Source: Deltaproteobacteria bacterium (GTDB lineage Bacteria; Desulfobacterota; Dissulfuribacteria; Dissulfuribacterales; QOAL01). From it: a stretch of 6,776 nucleotides of DNA. The notes under the pieces were generated by a model. The model did not search any database. It had not been told where the DNA came from and saw nothing but the letters and a program-made list of their open reading frames with translations. The stretch is from positions 1 through 6,776 of the forward strand of contig JAMOUE010000330.1 in the NCBI GenBank assembly GCA_027068235.1, given 5' to 3'. Each line of letters starts with the position of its first letter. Position 1 is the first letter of the stretch. A program made the translations under genes and the position numbers. Below are positions 6,256 to 6,776 of the stretch, piece by piece.

Positions 6256-6296
6256 ACGCCAAAAGCCGGCCTGGGTAGGTGCCGGGCTACCTACCC
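6256..6296 (+). other. Spacer 24, two interleaved inverted repeats (pseudoknot-like order)
   Basis: GGGTAGGT (6273-6280) is perfectly complementary to ACCTACCC (6289-6296). The 8-nt loop between them, GCCGGGCT (6281-6288), is complementary to AGCCGGC (6264-6270) with one bulged base. The four arms therefore run A, B, A', B' almost without linkers and take up 31 of 41 nt. They may compete as two hairpins or mark a pseudoknot in the source molecule. Confidence 0.85.
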
Positions 6297-6410
6297 GTGA
6301 GAAAACCCTGCCTGATTAAGAAGGCATTACGACTATGTGCGCACTCTTCCTGTGTCAGCCCTAATTTCTTTCTGTGAGAAAACCCTGCCTGATTAAGAAG
6401 GCATTACGAC

Positions 6411-6451
6411 TAGGGTTACTTCGGCCAGGTAAGACCGGAGTAGGTCGAAGA
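6411..6451 (+). other. Spacer 26, 8-bp hairpin with one wobble
   Basis: TACTTCGG (6417-6424) pairs with CCGGAGTA (6435-6442), with one G-U pair, around a 10-nt loop. An alternative stem joins CTTCG (6419-6423) and CGAAG (6446-6450). Confidence 0.75.
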
Positions 6452-6488
6452 GTGAGAAAACCCTGCCTGATTAAGAAGGCATTACGAC

Positions 6489-6529
6489 TGAATAAAGCCC
6501 AGGGCTAGATTCTCAAGCTCATCCTCCAC
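6489..6529 (+). repeat. Spacer 27, second copy of spacer 14
   Basis: It is identical to 5472-5512 over all 41 nt and lies 1017 nt (13 repeat-spacer units) further from the leader. Confidence 0.98.
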
Positions 6530-6566
6530 GTGAGAAAACCCTGCCTGATTAAGAAGGCATTACGAC

Positions 6567-6603
6567 AAGGAGCCGAAGGCATAATCCCCCTGGCGGGGGA
6601 AGT
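6567..6603 (+). other. Spacer 28, tight GC hairpin
   Basis: TCCCCC (6585-6590) and GGGGGA (6595-6600) form a perfect 6-bp stem with the tetraloop TGGC. Confidence 0.8.
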
Positions 6604-6642
6604 GTGAGAAAACCCTGCCTGATTAAGAAGGCATTACGACGA

Positions 6643-6668
6643 GGGGGAATCATGGGGAGGGTTTAGGG
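6643..6668 (+). other. G-quadruplex motif in spacer 29
   Basis: Four G runs (6643-6647, 6654-6657, 6659-6661, 6666-6668) separated by 6, 1 and 4 nt fit the canonical G3+N1-7 pattern on the strand that would be the crRNA guide. Folding in the cell is an inference. Confidence 0.65.
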
Positions 6669-6776
6669 CCTCTATCAGTGAGAAAACCCTGCCTGATTAA
6701 GAAGGCATTACGACGTTCGCCTTCGTCATCAAACTCCAAGGTGGCGTGTGGGCATGTGAGAAAACCCTGCCTGATT

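Larger units (their letters stand above)
4416..6776 (+). CRISPR. CRISPR array: 30 full 37-nt repeats plus one cut off, 30 spacers
   Basis: The repeat begins GTGAGAAAACCCTGCC and ends GGCATTACGAC (37 nt). All 30 complete copies read identical. Repeats start at 4416, 4493, 4570, 4648, 4725, 4805, 4884, 4966, 5045, 5124, 5202, 5281, 5357, 5435, 5513, 5595, 5672, 5749, 5827, 5902, 5980, 6061, 6140, 6219, 6297, 6374, 6452, 6530, 6604, 6678 and 6756; the last is truncated by the window end after 21 nt. Spacer lengths in order are 40, 40, 41, 40, 43, 42, 45, 42, 42, 41, 42, 39, 41, 41, 45, 40, 40, 41, 38, 41, 44, 42, 42, 41, 40, 41, 41, 37, 37, 41 (mean 41), typical of type III. Within the repeat TGCCT (13-17) pairs with AGGCA (26-30) around an 8-nt loop. 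A Cas6-type cut at the base of this stem leaves the handle ATTACGAC, close to the ATTGCGAC handle of Thermus repeats. This sets transcription left to right. Confidence 0.99.

Noticed and set aside
4708..6344. Perfect 8-base palindromes in spacers 4, 12, 22 and 25 (4708-4715, 5327-5334, 6118-6125, 6337-6344)
   Set aside because: About five are expected by chance in 1230 nt of spacer, so they were not used as evidence for hairpin enrichment.
4453..6755. Hairpin spacers as captured intrinsic terminators
   Set aside because: The stems are not followed by T tracts on either strand in most cases, so this explanation fits poorly.

Overview
The window holds the 3' part of a type III-A (Csm) CRISPR-Cas effector operon and the CRISPR array it most likely serves, all on the + strand. 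The AGGAGG-type ribosome sites and compact overlapping genes point to a bacterium of moderate GC content. The array's predicted 8-nt crRNA handle, ATTACGAC, is close to the ATTGCGAC handle known from thermophiles such as Thermus. A thermophilic or anaerobic bacterium is possible, but I cannot name a taxon.

Layout. 1-72 is the tail of csm2. csm3 (84-770), csm4 (775-1776) and csm5 (1773-2996) follow with gaps or overlaps of a few bases. A gene 12 nt downstream (3009-4121) encodes a CARF sensor fused to a C-terminal RelE-like toxin domain, i.e. a Cami1-type ancillary effector. 4122-4415 is a non-coding leader. 4416-6776 is a CRISPR array of 30 complete identical 37-nt repeats, 30 spacers of 37-45 nt, and the first 21 nt of a 31st repeat. 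The array runs off the window.

How the parts work together. Csm2 (small subunit), Csm3 (backbone and target RNase), Csm4 (handle end) and Csm5 (3' cap) assemble with Cas10/Csm1, which must be encoded outside the window, on crRNAs from this array. Binding of target RNA would make Cas10 produce cyclic oligoadenylate. The CARF domain would sense it and release the RelE domain to cut mRNA and stall translation. No cas10, cas6, cas1 or cas2 lies in the window.

Most notable observations. (1) Many spacers contain long, often multi-stem inverted repeats, well beyond a hand estimate of chance. This suggests protospacers taken from highly structured nucleic acid. (2) One spacer occurs twice, 13 units apart. 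(3) The leader appears internally duplicated: two copies of a leader-end block separated by what looks like a decayed repeat with a compensatory change in its stem, plus a short anti-repeat. (4) The RelE-type toxin domain has no antitoxin gene beside it and is instead fused to a ligand sensor.
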